Assembly: GCF_000931445.1 (NCBI RefSeq)
Contig: NZ_CP010849.1
Coordinates: 1,798,001 to 1,862,000 of the forward strand
Source: Streptomyces cyaneogriseus subsp. noncyanogenus
Lineage (GTDB): Bacteria > Actinomycetota > Actinomycetes > Streptomycetales > Streptomycetaceae
Length of the DNA stretch: 64,000 bases
Direction of reading: 5' to 3'
The notes under the pieces were generated by a model. The model was not told where the DNA came from. It worked only from the letters and a program-made list of their open reading frames with translations, and did no database searches. Positions within the stretch are counted from its first letter, which is position 1, and each line of letters begins with the position of its first letter. Shown here in pieces: positions 22,306 through 30,754 of the stretch. Position numbers and translations under genes: made by a program.

Positions 22306-25125
22306 TCAGCGGTGGGAGGTGAACTCGACGACCTGCTGGTAGGTCGGCCGGTTCTGCCAGCCGATCGCCCCGTGCTTGATGCCGCCCAGGGTGCGGTGGA
22401 CGATCGAGTCGGCGCACCACTGGTCGCCCGCCGCGCAGTGCTCGTCGCCGGGGTAGACCTGGGCGGGCGTCTTCGCCGCCGCCTCCTTCAGGGTGGCGAG
22501 CAGGACGTCCCGGCAGGCGGCGAGGTCCCCGCCGCCGCAGTACGCGCGGGCCAGCGGTCCGCGCACCGGCTCGCCGAGCACCGCCCGGACGTCCTTGTCG
22601 ACATGACTCCACCAGCCGTACTGGAAGGCGCTGCCGGCGTGCGCGCCGGTCGGGCCGTGCGCGGCGGACGGGGACTCGTCGACGGGCAGGTTGCGGGTGA
22701 AGGCGGCGTACAGGCCGCTGCCGAGACCGGGCTGGAACTCGGCCTTGACCAGCAGCGGCCACCAGGCGTCCAGGACACGGACGGCGTCGGCGTGGGCGTA
22801 CTTCTTCGAACCGGCCGACGTCTCCGTGCGCTTGGCGCCGGACGCCACCCACGCGCGCAGCCTGTCGACGGCCGCCGCTGCCGCCGGGTCGGTCACCGGC
22901 GCGCCGTCGATCACCTTCAGCAGCTTCGGCAGGACCTGCTCCGCCCGCAGGTCGGCCACGCCCGCGTCCGCCATCGCCTTGACCAGCGCGGCCCGGGTCA
23001 CACCGCCCCCGGCGACCAGTGCGCGCACCCGGTCGTCGAGCAGGTCGCCGCGGTGGACGGAGCCGTTGCCCCAGGGCGCGGCCGTGTAGTCCTTGGCCAC
23101 CTTGTTGTTCCAGGAGACGTAGTAGTCCTGGTCAAGGGAGTGGGGGTGGGCGGAGGACGGCGTGTACCGGGCGTCGTTCGTGGCCGGGTCCCAGTCGCGC
23201 CACTCGAACTCCGGGGCGGCCCACACCGGGAACTCGGCGTCGACCCCGGCGGCGCGCACCGGGTTGTCGCCGCTGTTGTAGTACGCGGTGTGCTCGGCGT
23301 CGGCGTAGAACCAGTTGAAGGTGTAGTTGATGTGCTCCGCCGCGCCGCGGAAGGCGTCGGGGCCCGTCAGATAGGCGGGGTCGTTGAGCATCTGGAAGCC
23401 GATGATCGAGTCGACCTCGTGCAGGAAGGACGAGCGCAGGGTGGTGTAGGCGACCTTCTTGCCGCCGACCGTGGCGCGGGACTCCACCGGTCCGTACTTG
23501 GTGCGCCAGGCCCGCATCGTGTAGGAGCCGGCCGCGGTGCCGTCGGCGACGGTCGGTTTCCAGGCGTTCTTCTGCTCGACCTTCTCCATCGGCGTGCAGA
23601 CGCCGCGGTACAGGTAGTGGTGGTCGTCCTGGCACAGTTCGACGGCGTAGGTGTCGATGACGTCCTGCCCCGAGGTGGTCGCGCTCCACGCGTAGTCCTG
23701 GCCGCGGCCGAGTTCGACGTACATGCTCAGGCCCGCGAAGGAGGCGCCGCGGGCGCTGAGTCCCGGGCCCTGGATCTCCTGGAGCATGAGCAACTGGGGC
23801 GCGAAGTAGCCGGTCTGCGGGCCGAACACGGCGATCGGGTGGCCGCTCGCGGTGTGCTTGCCGCTGACGACGAGGGCGTTGGACATGCCGCGCCGGGCCG
23901 AGGTGGTTGCGGCGCGTGCGGCCTCCCGCGCGGTGCTCTCGGCGCGGGCGGTGGCCGCGCTGCCGGTGCGGTCGAAGACCAGCGGCTCGGGGACGACCGA
24001 ACCGGCGTCCGGCAGCGCCCGGCCCCGCGGGTCCGCGGGCCGCGTGGCGTAGGGGAAGCTGCCGTCGTGGACGGTGAGGACCGCCTCGGGGTCGTTGCGC
24101 TGGCGGAAGGACTCCCACACCTCGGTGCCCTCCGCCACGCCGTACTTCTCCTGCGCGGCCAGCAGGGACAGCGCGTTGTTCACCTCGCCGCCGCCGCCGG
24201 AGCCGAACAGGGCGCCGATGACCGAGGCGAGGGCCACCAGGTCGGTGGGTGTGAAGTGCTCGATGGTGCCGGCGTTGGTGAGAGAGTCCTTGTGGCCGGT
24301 CAGGACGTACTCGCCGGGGAAGTAGCGGCCCCGGTCGGAGGCGTCGATGTAGGCGTTGATCCCGTCGATGTAGGCGTGGACGTCGGCTAGGGCCTGCCTG
24401 CCGCGCTCGCCGTTGGCCGTGACGGCGTGGTCGATCTGGGCCTGGAGGTCCGCCTCGGTGTACGGGGCGTTGCGCCAGAACTGCTGCTCCAGGCCCTGGT
24501 TGGCCGGGGCGCCGCCCGCGAAGGAGGTCAGCCGGCCGCGCCCGACGTGACGGAAGACGTCCATCAGCCACAGCCGGTCCTGGGCCGCGGCGTACCCGGC
24601 GCCGAACTCGGTGCCGTAGCGGGTGGTGCCGGTGATGTGCGGGACGCCCGTCTTCTTGTCCCGGACGATCGTCACATCGGTCCGCCCGGCCGGACGCACC
24701 GTGGAGGCGATCTGGTCGGCGGGGACGCCGAACGAGGCGTCGTTGAAGAAGGCGGCGATCGTGTCGTTGGTGAGGGACGGGTAGCCCGTGGCGAGCTTCG
24801 CGTAGGGGCCGAGCTGGTCCTCGGCGTGCGCGGGCTGGGTGCCGAAGGCCTGGTTGAGCAGGATCTGGGCGAGGGTGGCGTTGCCGTTCTGACCGGGCGG
24901 CAGGATGTCGGAGCACCGGCCGCCGCAGTGGTCTTCGGCCGCGGCCGCCAGGGTGCCGGCGGTGTCGGTGACCTCGGTCTCCGCCGGGTCCGCGGCCGCC
25001 GCCGGGGAAAGCGGCGTCAGAAGACCGGCCGTCAGCAGGCATACCGAGGCGGCCTTCAGGAACCCGGGGAATCCGCGGGGAGTTCTCAGTCTGTCGAGGG
25101 TGGTGTGTGACGTGCGTCGTGGCAT
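22306..25125 (-). CDS. secreted penicillin acylase family protein (Ntn hydrolase)
   Basis: A 939-residue preproprotein that matures into alpha and beta chains. It has a signal peptide (about 1-45, ending PAAAA), an alpha region with VTIVRDKKTGVPHITGTTRYGTEFGAGY, a spacer, and then RRGMSNALVVSG, where the Ser becomes the N-terminal nucleophile of the beta chain after autocleavage. Beta-chain motifs follow: HTASGHPIAVFGPQTGY, and NWFYADAEHTAYYNSGDNPVRA, and VSWNNKVA. Substrates for actinomycete relatives include acyl-homoserine lactones and cyclic lipopeptides; beta-lactams are not implied. GGGAGGAGTTGCC precedes ATG. TACCG-C-CGGTA lies 34 bp upstream (25159-25169). Confidence 0.9.
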   Translation of the reverse strand: MPRRTSHTTLDRLRTPRGFPGFLKAASVCLLTAGLLTPLSPAAAADPAETEVTDTAGTLAAAAEDHCGGRCSDILPPGQNGNATLAQILLNQAFGTQPAHAEDQLGPYAKLATGYPSLTNDTIAAFFNDASFGVPADQIASTVRPAGRTDVTIVRDKKTGVPHITGTTRYGTEFGAGYAAAQDRLWLMDVFRHVGRGRLTSFAGGAPANQGLEQQFWRNAPYTEADLQAQIDHAVTANGERGRQALADVHAYIDGINAYIDASDRGRYFPGEYVLTGHKDSLTNAGTIEHFTPTDLVALASVIGALFGSGGGGEVNNALSLLAAQEKYGVAEGTEVWESFRQRNDPEAVLTVHDGSFPYATRPADPRGRALPDAGSVVPEPLVFDRTGSAATARAESTAREAARAATTSARRGMSNALVVSGKHTASGHPIAVFGPQTGYFAPQLLMLQEIQGPGLSARGASFAGLSMYVELGRGQDYAWSATTSGQDVIDTYAVELCQDDHHYLYRGVCTPMEKVEQKNAWKPTVADGTAAGSYTMRAWRTKYGPVESRATVGGKKVAYTTLRSSFLHEVDSIIGFQMLNDPAYLTGPDAFRGAAEHINYTFNWFYADAEHTAYYNSGDNPVRAAGVDAEFPVWAAPEFEWRDWDPATNDARYTPSSAHPHSLDQDYYVSWNNKVAKDYTAAPWGNGSVHRGDLLDDRVRALVAGGGVTRAALVKAMADAGVADLRAEQVLPKLLKVIDGAPVTDPAAAAAVDRLRAWVASGAKRTETSAGSKKYAHADAVRVLDAWWPLLVKAEFQPGLGSGLYAAFTRNLPVDESPSAAHGPTGAHAGSAFQYGWWSHVDKDVRAVLGEPVRGPLARAYCGGGDLAACRDVLLATLKEAAAKTPAQVYPGDEHCAAGDQWCADSIVHRTLGGIKHGAIGWQNRPTYQQVVEFTSHR

Positions 25126-25387
25126 GGCAACTCCTCCCGACGAGGGTGTGCCGGAGGTTACCGCCGGTATCCCCGCGATTGAAGATGAACGCGCGTCACT
25201 TTTCGGCGTCGGAACAACAGCACACGGTGGGCGTCGGCCGGCGCGGGCGCACCGAGGCCGGCTTATGGGGGCCATCGGAAATCGGATGGAGCCGGATCGT
25301 GTGCCGGCACGTCTCTTCGGCGACGTCCGTACGACGACGCCGCATGACCGGAGTACGCAGATGCAGGTGTGACGGAGGTGCAGGGCG

Positions 25388-25990
25388 ATGGCCGGTTTCC
25401 GGAGTCTGGCAAGACAGGTCCGCGACCCGCGGTGCGATCTCGCGCTGCGGCGCTACTCGCTGCGCAAGTGCCTTGAACGGTTCGCCCCCTACGGGCACAG
25501 GGCGACCTGGGACCACTTGTGCACCCGGTGGGGGTTCGATCCCGAGGACAGGTCACCGGACCCGGCGCGGCTGGTGGCCGCGCTGGACGAGTTGGAGGAG
25601 GCGCGCTCGGTCTGGCTGGCCTACGAGGTGCAGTTCGCCGAGCGCCGCCGCAAGGAGAAGCACGACGGGCTGCGCCGGCCGGGCAGCGTGGACGACTGGC
25701 ACCGGCTGACCTGGGGCGGCTTCGGCGTGGCGTGGTGCGACGACCCGCGGCTTCATCCCCGTGAGCCGCTGGCCGAGGTACTGCGCCGGCTGATCGCGGC
25801 CCTGGAGCGGGAGCCGGGCACGGTCTGTCCGGTCTGCGCGGGCGAACGGCTGGTGTGGCAGCACGGCCTGGAGCACGAGCCCTCGTCGGGGCCGGTCTGC
25901 GCGGACTGCGGCATCCTGGTCCCGCGGCCCGTCCTCACACCCGGGGCGCTGGCGGACGCCCGGCGGGGACGGCAGCTCGTGTCGGCCTGA
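25388..25990 (+). CDS. conserved protein with C-terminal zinc ribbon
   Basis: I do not recognise the family. The 200-residue protein is Trp/Arg-rich in its first 140 residues and charged (LDELEEARSVWLAYEVQFAERRRKEKHDG). The C-terminal part carries CPVCAGERLVWQHGLEHE followed by CADCG about 30 residues later, a two-knuckle zinc ribbon. It has no signal or membrane segment. Ribosome binding site GGAGGTGCAGGGCG lies upstream of the ATG. It stands alone, divergent from the acylase. Confidence 0.7.
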   Translation: MAGFRSLARQVRDPRCDLALRRYSLRKCLERFAPYGHRATWDHLCTRWGFDPEDRSPDPARLVAALDELEEARSVWLAYEVQFAERRRKEKHDGLRRPGSVDDWHRLTWGGFGVAWCDDPRLHPREPLAEVLRRLIAALEREPGTVCPVCAGERLVWQHGLEHEPSSGPVCADCGILVPRPVLTPGALADARRGRQLVSA

Positions 25991-26151
25991 GCCGGGGCCG
26001 GCGACGTGCGCGCCGGGGGTGCGGCCCGAGGACGCCCGTGGGGGGTGCCGGGGATGCCGCGCCCCTTCGGGAGGCGGCCGTACGCCGGGGGCGCGGGCGC
26101 CGGTGTCCGCCGCCCGCCCCGTTGTCAGTGGGGTCGGGCATCCTCGACGGC

Positions 26152-26883
26152 ATGGTGCAGGTATGTCTCAACGGTGCCCGGACGGCGGCCGACGGCATGC
26201 GGGTGCCGCTGTCGCCGGAGGCGATGGCCGCGTCGGCGGCCGAGGCCGTGGCGGCCGGGGCCACGGACGTCCACGTCCATCCCAAGACCCCGTGCGGCAA
26301 CGACAGTCTGTCGCCCCGCGTGGTCGCGGCGACGCTGGAGGCGATACGGGCCCGGGTGCGGGTGCCGGCCGGTGTGACCACGGGCGCCTGGGCGGAGCCG
26401 GACCCGGCGGCGCGGCTGGAGCGCGTCCGGTCGTGGACCGTCCTGCCCGACCACGCCTCGGTCAACTGGCACGAGCCGGGCGCCGAGGAGCTCGCCGCCG
26501 CCCTGATCGGGCGCGGGGTCGGCGTGGAGGCCGGCATCCGGTCCGGCACGGACGGCGCGGCCCGCTTCGCGGCCTCTCCGCTCGGGCCGAGGGTGCTGCG
26601 TGTGCTGGCGGAGGTCACGGAGACCGACCCGGCGGCCGCGGTGGCGTCCGCGCGGGCGCTCCTGGCCGGGATCGGCGCCGCGCACGGGCGTCCCGTACTG
26701 CTGCACGGCGAGGACGGCGGCGCCTGGCCGGTGCTGCGGCTGGCGGGGAGGCGGGGCCTGGCGACCCGCATCGGCCTGGAGGACACGCTGCTCATGCCCG
26801 ACGGCGGCGCTGCGGAGTCGAACGCGCGGCTGGTCGCCGCGGGGCTGGCCGAGTGGCGCGCCGCACGGGACACCGGGAACTGA
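26152..26883 (+). CDS. BKACE (DUF849) family beta-keto acid cleavage enzyme
   Basis: A 243-residue TIM-barrel zinc enzyme that would condense a beta-keto acid with acetyl-CoA to give an acyl-CoA plus acetoacetate. Seen: the zinc ligands in DVHVHPKTPCGNDSL (about 37-51), and the catalytic Glu in TRIGLEDTLLMPDG near residue 210. Most BKACEs are about 270-310 residues, so this is a short member. No acetoacetyl-CoA or lysine-degradation partner genes are adjacent, so the in vivo substrate is open. The start codon is clear of the long upstream frame. Confidence 0.82.
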   Translation: MVQVCLNGARTAADGMRVPLSPEAMAASAAEAVAAGATDVHVHPKTPCGNDSLSPRVVAATLEAIRARVRVPAGVTTGAWAEPDPAARLERVRSWTVLPDHASVNWHEPGAEELAAALIGRGVGVEAGIRSGTDGAARFAASPLGPRVLRVLAEVTETDPAAAVASARALLAGIGAAHGRPVLLHGEDGGAWPVLRLAGRRGLATRIGLEDTLLMPDGGAAESNARLVAAGLAEWRAARDTGN

Positions 26884-27282
26884 CGCACCGGCAGGGGCGG
26901 GGCGGCGCCGGGCGGCCGGGCCGCCCCCTGGCACCCCGCCGCGCCGCTCCACATCGGTGATCGGGCGCGCGACGAGGACACCCGGCGCGGGCGGACCGCC
27001 TGCCCGCGTCACCCGGGCCGGGGGGCCGCGCGCCCCGGGGAGTGCCGGTGGGCACCCGGCCGGGCGTGCCGCTCGGGGCGGCGCGACGCCCGATCGGGTC
27101 CCGGGGGGGGCGAACCCGGCCCCCGTACACGGCCGTGCAGGCGCACGGCCTCCGCGCCGCCCGGCGCACCACGACCCCGCCCGGCGCACCACGACCCCGC
27201 CCGGCGCACCACGACCCCGCTCGGCACAGCACCGCGCCGCCCGGAGGCCGGGCCCGCGGACCCGGCCTCGGTGCGCGGCCGT
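26884..27282. other. gene-free gap with tandem repeat
   Basis: 399 bp between the BKACE gene and the 3' end of soxR. It is extremely GC-rich, has no credible gene on either strand, and contains the three-copy repeat listed separately. Confidence 0.6.
27161..27220. repeat. three exact 20-bp tandem repeats
   Basis: The unit CCGGCGCACCACGACCCCGC occurs three times without change at 27161, 27181 and 27201, followed by a diverged fourth (CGGCACAGCACCGCGCCGC). It lies in the gap between soxR and the BKACE gene and is not coding. Confidence 0.95.
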
Positions 27283-27780
27283 TCAGCCGCGCGGCCTGCC
27301 GCGCCTTCGGGCCGCGGCGGCGCCGCCCTGATCCGCCATCAGGCGGGAGCCGGTGAGCCGTTCGCCGAAGACGTCGTCCGGGTTGGACAGCACACAGGTG
27401 TTCAGGGACAGGCAGCCGCAGCCGATGCAGTCGGTCAGGTGGTCGCGCAGCCGGTTGAGCTGCTGGATGCGCTCCTCCAGTTCGGAGCGCCAGGCTTCGG
27501 AGAGGCGGGCCCAGTCCTCCCGGGTGGGCGTGCGCTCCTCCGGCAGCTCGGCCAGCGCCTCGCGGATCGTGGCGAGCGGGATGCCGACGCGCTGCGCGGC
27601 GCGGATGAAGGCGACCCGGCGCAGGGTGTCACGGCTGAAGCGGCGCTGGTTGCCCGCGGTGCGGCGACTGCTGATCAGGCCCTTGGACTCATAGAAGTGC
27701 AGGGCGGAGACGGCGGCGCCGCTGCGCGCGGCGAGCTGGCCGACCGTGAGCTCGTGGATCTTCTCTGGAATCTGGGGCAC
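27283..27780 (-). CDS. soxR: redox-sensing MerR-family regulator SoxR
   Basis: A 165-residue regulator. The MerR helix-turn-helix [20 protein letters not shown] (about 11-30) and [21 protein letters not shown] are followed by a dimerisation helix. The [2Fe-2S] motif [12 protein letters not shown] (C-x2-C-x-C-x5-C, about 118-129) is intact, so it should sense redox-cycling compounds. Position matches SCO1697 as I recall; its known targets are elsewhere in the genome. The C-terminal tail is long, Ala/Arg-rich ([14 protein letters not shown]). GTG at 27780 is chosen by similarity; GAGGA directly abuts it, so translation may be leaderless or start further upstream. Confidence 0.9.
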   Translation of the reverse strand: MPQIPEKIHELTVGQLAARSGAAVSALHFYESKGLISSRRTAGNQRRFSRDTLRRVAFIRAAQRVGIPLATIREALAELPEERTPTREDWARLSEAWRSELEERIQQLNRLRDHLTDCIGCGCLSLNTCVLSNPDDVFGERLTGSRLMADQGGAAAARRRGRPRG

Positions 27781-27846
27781 TCCTCGAACCCTACCGACCC
27801 CGTCAGGCGCCCTTTCCGTTGACACCACCCGCACGACCGGACCATG

Positions 27847-27862
27847 CTAAGCAGTCGCTTAG
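27847..27862. promoter_or_regulatory. operator-like inverted repeat before the MaoC gene
   Basis: CTAAGC-AGTC-GCTTAG is a perfect 6-bp inverted repeat. It is 70 bp before MaoC and 66 bp before soxR. The same motif (T-R-AGC-R-GTCGCTTAG, 13 of 15) precedes the TetR gene at 29089-29105. Confidence 0.6.
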
Positions 27863-27932
27863 ATTACTGCGACAACCGAACACGAGCACCAGGACCCAGG
27901 GCGGACGGCCCTGTGACGCGGGAGGCCGGGAC

Positions 27933-28394
27933 ATGGCAGAGCCGAGGATCTTCACCTCCGTCGACGAGCTGAAGGCGGCGGTGGGCGAGCAGTTGGGGCA
28001 CACCGACTGGCTGGAGATCGACCAGAAGCGGATCGACCTGTTCGCGGAGGCGACCGGCGACCACCAGTGGATCCACGTGGATCCGGAGAAGGCCGCCGGG
28101 GGGCCGTTCGGCACCACCATCGCCCACGGCTACCTCACCCTGTCGCTGCTGCCCCTCTTCGGGCCGCAACTGATCAAGGTGGAGGGCGTGAAGATGGGCG
28201 TCAACTACGGCACCAACAAGGTCCGTTTCCCCTCCCCCGTCCCGGTCGGCTCGCGACTGCGCGCCACCGCGGCGATCTCCGCCGTCGAGGAGGTGAAGGA
28301 CGCGGTCCAGGTGACCCTCGCCTTCACCGTGGAGCGCGAGGGCGGCGAGAAGCCGGTGTGCGTCGCGGAGTCCGTCTCGCGCTACTACCTCTGA
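27933..28394 (+). CDS. MaoC-like enoyl-CoA hydratase
   Basis: A 153-residue hot-dog-fold hydratase. The catalytic hydratase-2 motif is AEATGDHQWIHVDPEKAAGG (about 37-56, Asp and His), followed by TTIAHGYLTLSLLP. It hydrates trans-2-enoyl-CoA or acts as a dehydratase on short hydroxyacyl-CoAs. The convergent TetR gene ends 1 bp away, and a shared operator motif links the two. Size fits single-domain (R)-hydratases. Confidence 0.9.
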   Translation: MAEPRIFTSVDELKAAVGEQLGHTDWLEIDQKRIDLFAEATGDHQWIHVDPEKAAGGPFGTTIAHGYLTLSLLPLFGPQLIKVEGVKMGVNYGTNKVRFPSPVPVGSRLRATAAISAVEEVKDAVQVTLAFTVEREGGEKPVCVAESVSRYYL

Positions 28395-28395
28395 G

Positions 28396-29040
28396 CTACC
28401 CCCGGCCGGTGCCGGGGCGCCGGGCCCCCACCATGCGCAGCACGAGGTCGGCGTAGAGCGCGCCGACCTCGTCCGGCGTCCGGGGGCCCTCGATGTTGAA
28501 CCAGCGGGCGACGTCGATGCACAGCGAGAGCACGGCGAGCGTGGTGCCCTGCACGTCGGCCACGTCGAACTCCCCGGCCGCCACGCCGTCCTCGATGATG
28601 CCCCGCACCTCGGCGTCGACCTGGCGGCGCAGCGCGAGGATCTCGGCGCGGGCCTCGGGTCCGAGCGCGTCCAGTTCGTACTGGACGACGCGCGCGGTGG
28701 TGCGCCGTCCGGCGTGCCAGCGGACGAAGGAGCTCACCGCGTCGGCGAGCCGCTCGGCGGCGCTCCCCTCGCCCCCGGCCGCCGTGCGCAGGATGTCCAG
28801 CGCCTTGTCGTGGCCGATCCGGCTGATGCGGTGGAGCAGCTCTTCCTTGGTCTTGTAGTGGATGTAGAGCGCGGCCGGGCTCATGCCGGCACGGCCCGCG
28901 ATGTCGCGGGTCGTCGTCGCGTGGTAGCCGCGCTCGGCGAAGGCCTCCACGGCGGCGACCAGCAGCCTCCGGGCCGCGTCCGGGGTGACCTCGCCCCACG
29001 GCTCCGCCTCGCCGCCCGCCGTCTGCTCCGCCGTACTCAT
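28396..29040 (-). CDS. TetR-family regulator, probable regulator of the MaoC gene
   Basis: A 214-residue repressor. The HTH TTRDIAGRAGMSPAALYIHYKTKEELL lies at about 43-69 (AFAERGYHATTTRDIAG, SPAALYIHYKTKEELL), followed by a TetR_C helical ligand domain. The gene is convergent with MaoC and followed upstream by its own operator candidate. The paired motif makes regulation of MaoC the best guess; the ligand is probably an acyl-CoA. Confidence 0.88.
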   Translation of the reverse strand: MSTAEQTAGGEAEPWGEVTPDAARRLLVAAVEAFAERGYHATTTRDIAGRAGMSPAALYIHYKTKEELLHRISRIGHDKALDILRTAAGGEGSAAERLADAVSSFVRWHAGRRTTARVVQYELDALGPEARAEILALRRQVDAEVRGIIEDGVAAGEFDVADVQGTTLAVLSLCIDVARWFNIEGPRTPDEVGALYADLVLRMVGARRPGTGRG

Positions 29041-29088
29041 CGCTCGCTCGCCCCTCTCGGTGACAGGAGCTCCACCATACCGCCGAAG

Positions 29089-29105
29089 GTGAGCGGTCGC
29101 TTAGT
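29089..29105. promoter_or_regulatory. TetR operator candidate (self)
   Basis: GTGAGCGGTCGCTTAGT, 49 bp upstream of the TetR start at 29040. It shares T-R-AGC-R-GTCGCTTAG with the 27847 site. Confidence 0.6.
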
Positions 29106-29141
29106 GTGCTGGTGCGGCCGGGTGACCGGGGGCGGGGCGGG

Positions 29142-29429
29142 TCACAGCTTCTCGAACGGGTCGTGCTCGGCGAGCAGCTTCTCCAGCCGGGCCTGCTCGA
29201 CGCGGCTCACGATTTGCCCGGCCTCCTGCCGGTCGCGGACGACCTTGGCCAGGGTGAAGGCGGAGGTGACGAGATACAGGACGGCGACGGCGAGGAAGGC
29301 GCGGACCCAGGCGTCGGCCTGGAGGTTGAAGATGCCGATCGCGGTGGCCGCCAGGGCGACCGCGAAGGAGGCCACGGCCTGACCGTAGAAGGCGGCCGTC
29401 GACTGCTGCTTGACCGGAGTGTCGCTCAT
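29142..29429 (-). CDS. YiaA/YiaB-type inner membrane protein
   Basis: A 95-residue protein with two hydrophobic helices (about 15-35 and 41-61) separated by a short turn, then a charged helical tail (KVVRDRQEAGQIVSRVEQARLEKLLAEHDPFEKL). The YiaA/B pattern TAAFYGQAVASFAVAL and WVRAFLAVAVLYLVTSAFTLAKVVRD is present. The function of the family is not established. ATG at 29429 chosen; upstream in-frame codons have no ribosome binding site. Confidence 0.85.
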   Translation of the reverse strand: MSDTPVKQQSTAAFYGQAVASFAVALAATAIGIFNLQADAWVRAFLAVAVLYLVTSAFTLAKVVRDRQEAGQIVSRVEQARLEKLLAEHDPFEKL

Positions 29430-29441
29430 GGGCACCAGCAT

Positions 29442-29471
29442 CGGCGGATGTGGACCGCGCCACATCCGCCG
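29442..29471 (-). terminator. terminator after the acyl-CoA dehydrogenase
   Basis: CGGCGGATGTGG (29442-29453) and CCACATCCGCCG (29460-29471), a perfect 12-bp stem with a 6-nt loop, directly downstream of the dehydrogenase stop and upstream of the YiaA/B gene. Confidence 0.8.
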
Positions 29472-29500
29472 GGATACTCAGGAGGTACTCAAAGAGGTGT

Positions 29501-30652
29501 TCAGAAGGCCGAGACCCCGGTGAGCGCCCGCCCGATGACGAGCTTCTGGATCTGGCTGGTGCCCTCGTAGAGGGTCATCACCCGGGCGTCGCGCAGCAGC
29601 TTGCCCGCCGGGTACTCGTCGATGTAGCCGTACCCGCCGAAGACCTGCAGGGCGTTGTTGGCGGCGCGGACGGCCGCCTCGGAGGCGAACAGCTTGGCCT
29701 TGGAGGACTCGACGGCGAAGGGCTCCCCGCGGTCGATCAGGTCGGCGACCCGCCAGGTCAGCAGCCGGGCGGCGTCCACGTCGACGGCGATGTCGCTGAT
29801 CAGCTCCTGGACGAGCTGGTGACGGGCGATGACCTTCCCGAACTGCTCGCGCTCGCCCGCGTACCGCACGGCCGCGTCCAGGGCGGCCTGGGCTATGCCG
29901 ACGCAGCCGGCCGCGACCGACATCCGGCCCTTGGCGAGGGCCGACATGGCGACCGAGAAGCCCTTGCCCTCCGGCGCCATCATGGCGGACGCGGGGACGC
30001 GCACGTCCTCGAGCACCAGCTCGGCGGTGGCCTGGCCGCGCAGGCCGAGCTTGCCGTGGACGGTGCGCCGGGTCAGGCCGGGGGTGTCGGTGGGGACGAG
30101 GAAGGCGGAGACGCCCTTGTGCCCGGGGGCGTCGGTGGAGCGGGCGAAGAGCAGCACGACGTCGGCCCAGGTGCCGTTGGTGATGAACATCTTGGTGCCG
30201 TTGATGACGTACGTGTCGCCGTCGCGGACCGCGCGGGTGGACAGGTTGCCGGCGTCGGAGCCGGTGCCCGGCTCGGTGAGTCCGAAGCAGCCGACGTACT
30301 CCCCGGAGGTGAGCCCCGGCAGCCAGCGCCGCTTCTGCTCCTCGCTCCCCCAGGCGGCGATGGTCTTGGCGACCAGCCCCAGCGAGACGGAGACGATGCC
30401 GCGCACGGAGGAGTCCCCGCGGCCGAGCTCCTCGGTCACCAGGCAGTAGGCGAGGTGGTCGCCGCCCGAGCCGCCGTACTCCTCGTCGATGGTCAGGCCG
30501 AGGAAGCCGACGTCGCCCAGCTTCTTGACGATGCCGCGGTCGACCTCCTCCGCGCGGTCCCAGGCGACGACGTGGGGGGTGATCTCCCGCTCGACGAAGT
30601 CCCGGGCGAGCCGCCGGACGGCGGTCTGCTCCTCGCTGAGCTCCAGGTTCAT
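29501..30652 (-). CDS. acyl-CoA dehydrogenase (short/branched-chain type)
   Basis: A 383-residue flavoenzyme of normal length. The flavin signature GCFGLTEPGTGSDAG is at about 123-137, and GTKMFITNGTWADV follows. The C-terminal domain carries AGEREQFGKVIARHQLVQELI, NALQVFGGYGYIDEYP and LYEGTSQIQKLVIGR, with the catalytic Glu in YEGT as in short-chain, isovaleryl and glutaryl-type enzymes. It is divergent from a TetR gene across an operator candidate at 30710 that recurs in front of an aldehyde dehydrogenase, pointing to one catabolic regulon. Confidence 0.93.
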   Translation of the reverse strand: MNLELSEEQTAVRRLARDFVEREITPHVVAWDRAEEVDRGIVKKLGDVGFLGLTIDEEYGGSGGDHLAYCLVTEELGRGDSSVRGIVSVSLGLVAKTIAAWGSEEQKRRWLPGLTSGEYVGCFGLTEPGTGSDAGNLSTRAVRDGDTYVINGTKMFITNGTWADVVLLFARSTDAPGHKGVSAFLVPTDTPGLTRRTVHGKLGLRGQATAELVLEDVRVPASAMMAPEGKGFSVAMSALAKGRMSVAAGCVGIAQAALDAAVRYAGEREQFGKVIARHQLVQELISDIAVDVDAARLLTWRVADLIDRGEPFAVESSKAKLFASEAAVRAANNALQVFGGYGYIDEYPAGKLLRDARVMTLYEGTSQIQKLVIGRALTGVSAF

Positions 30653-30709
30653 GCCGAGTCACCCCACACAAGACGGATGGCCGAAGCCAAGCTTGAAAGC
30701 CGGACATTT

Positions 30710-30728
30710 AAATTAGCACTGCTAGTTT
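30710..30728. promoter_or_regulatory. TetR operator in the acyl-CoA dehydrogenase/TetR gap
   Basis: AAATTAGCACTGCTAGTTT, a 19-bp palindrome with a single mismatched pair around a central base. It lies 27 bp before the TetR start and 58 bp before the dehydrogenase start. A 16/19 match lies before the aldehyde dehydrogenase (36463). Confidence 0.75.
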
Positions 30729-30754
30729 CTGGTCGCAGCCCTACTATGTGCGCC

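Noticed and set aside
22288..24390. 700-residue antisense frame across the penicillin acylase
   Set aside because: Only a third-position GC artefact of the real gene.
27161..27220. CRISPR or attachment site repeats
   Set aside because: Three exact contiguous copies without spacers and no cas or integrase gene nearby.
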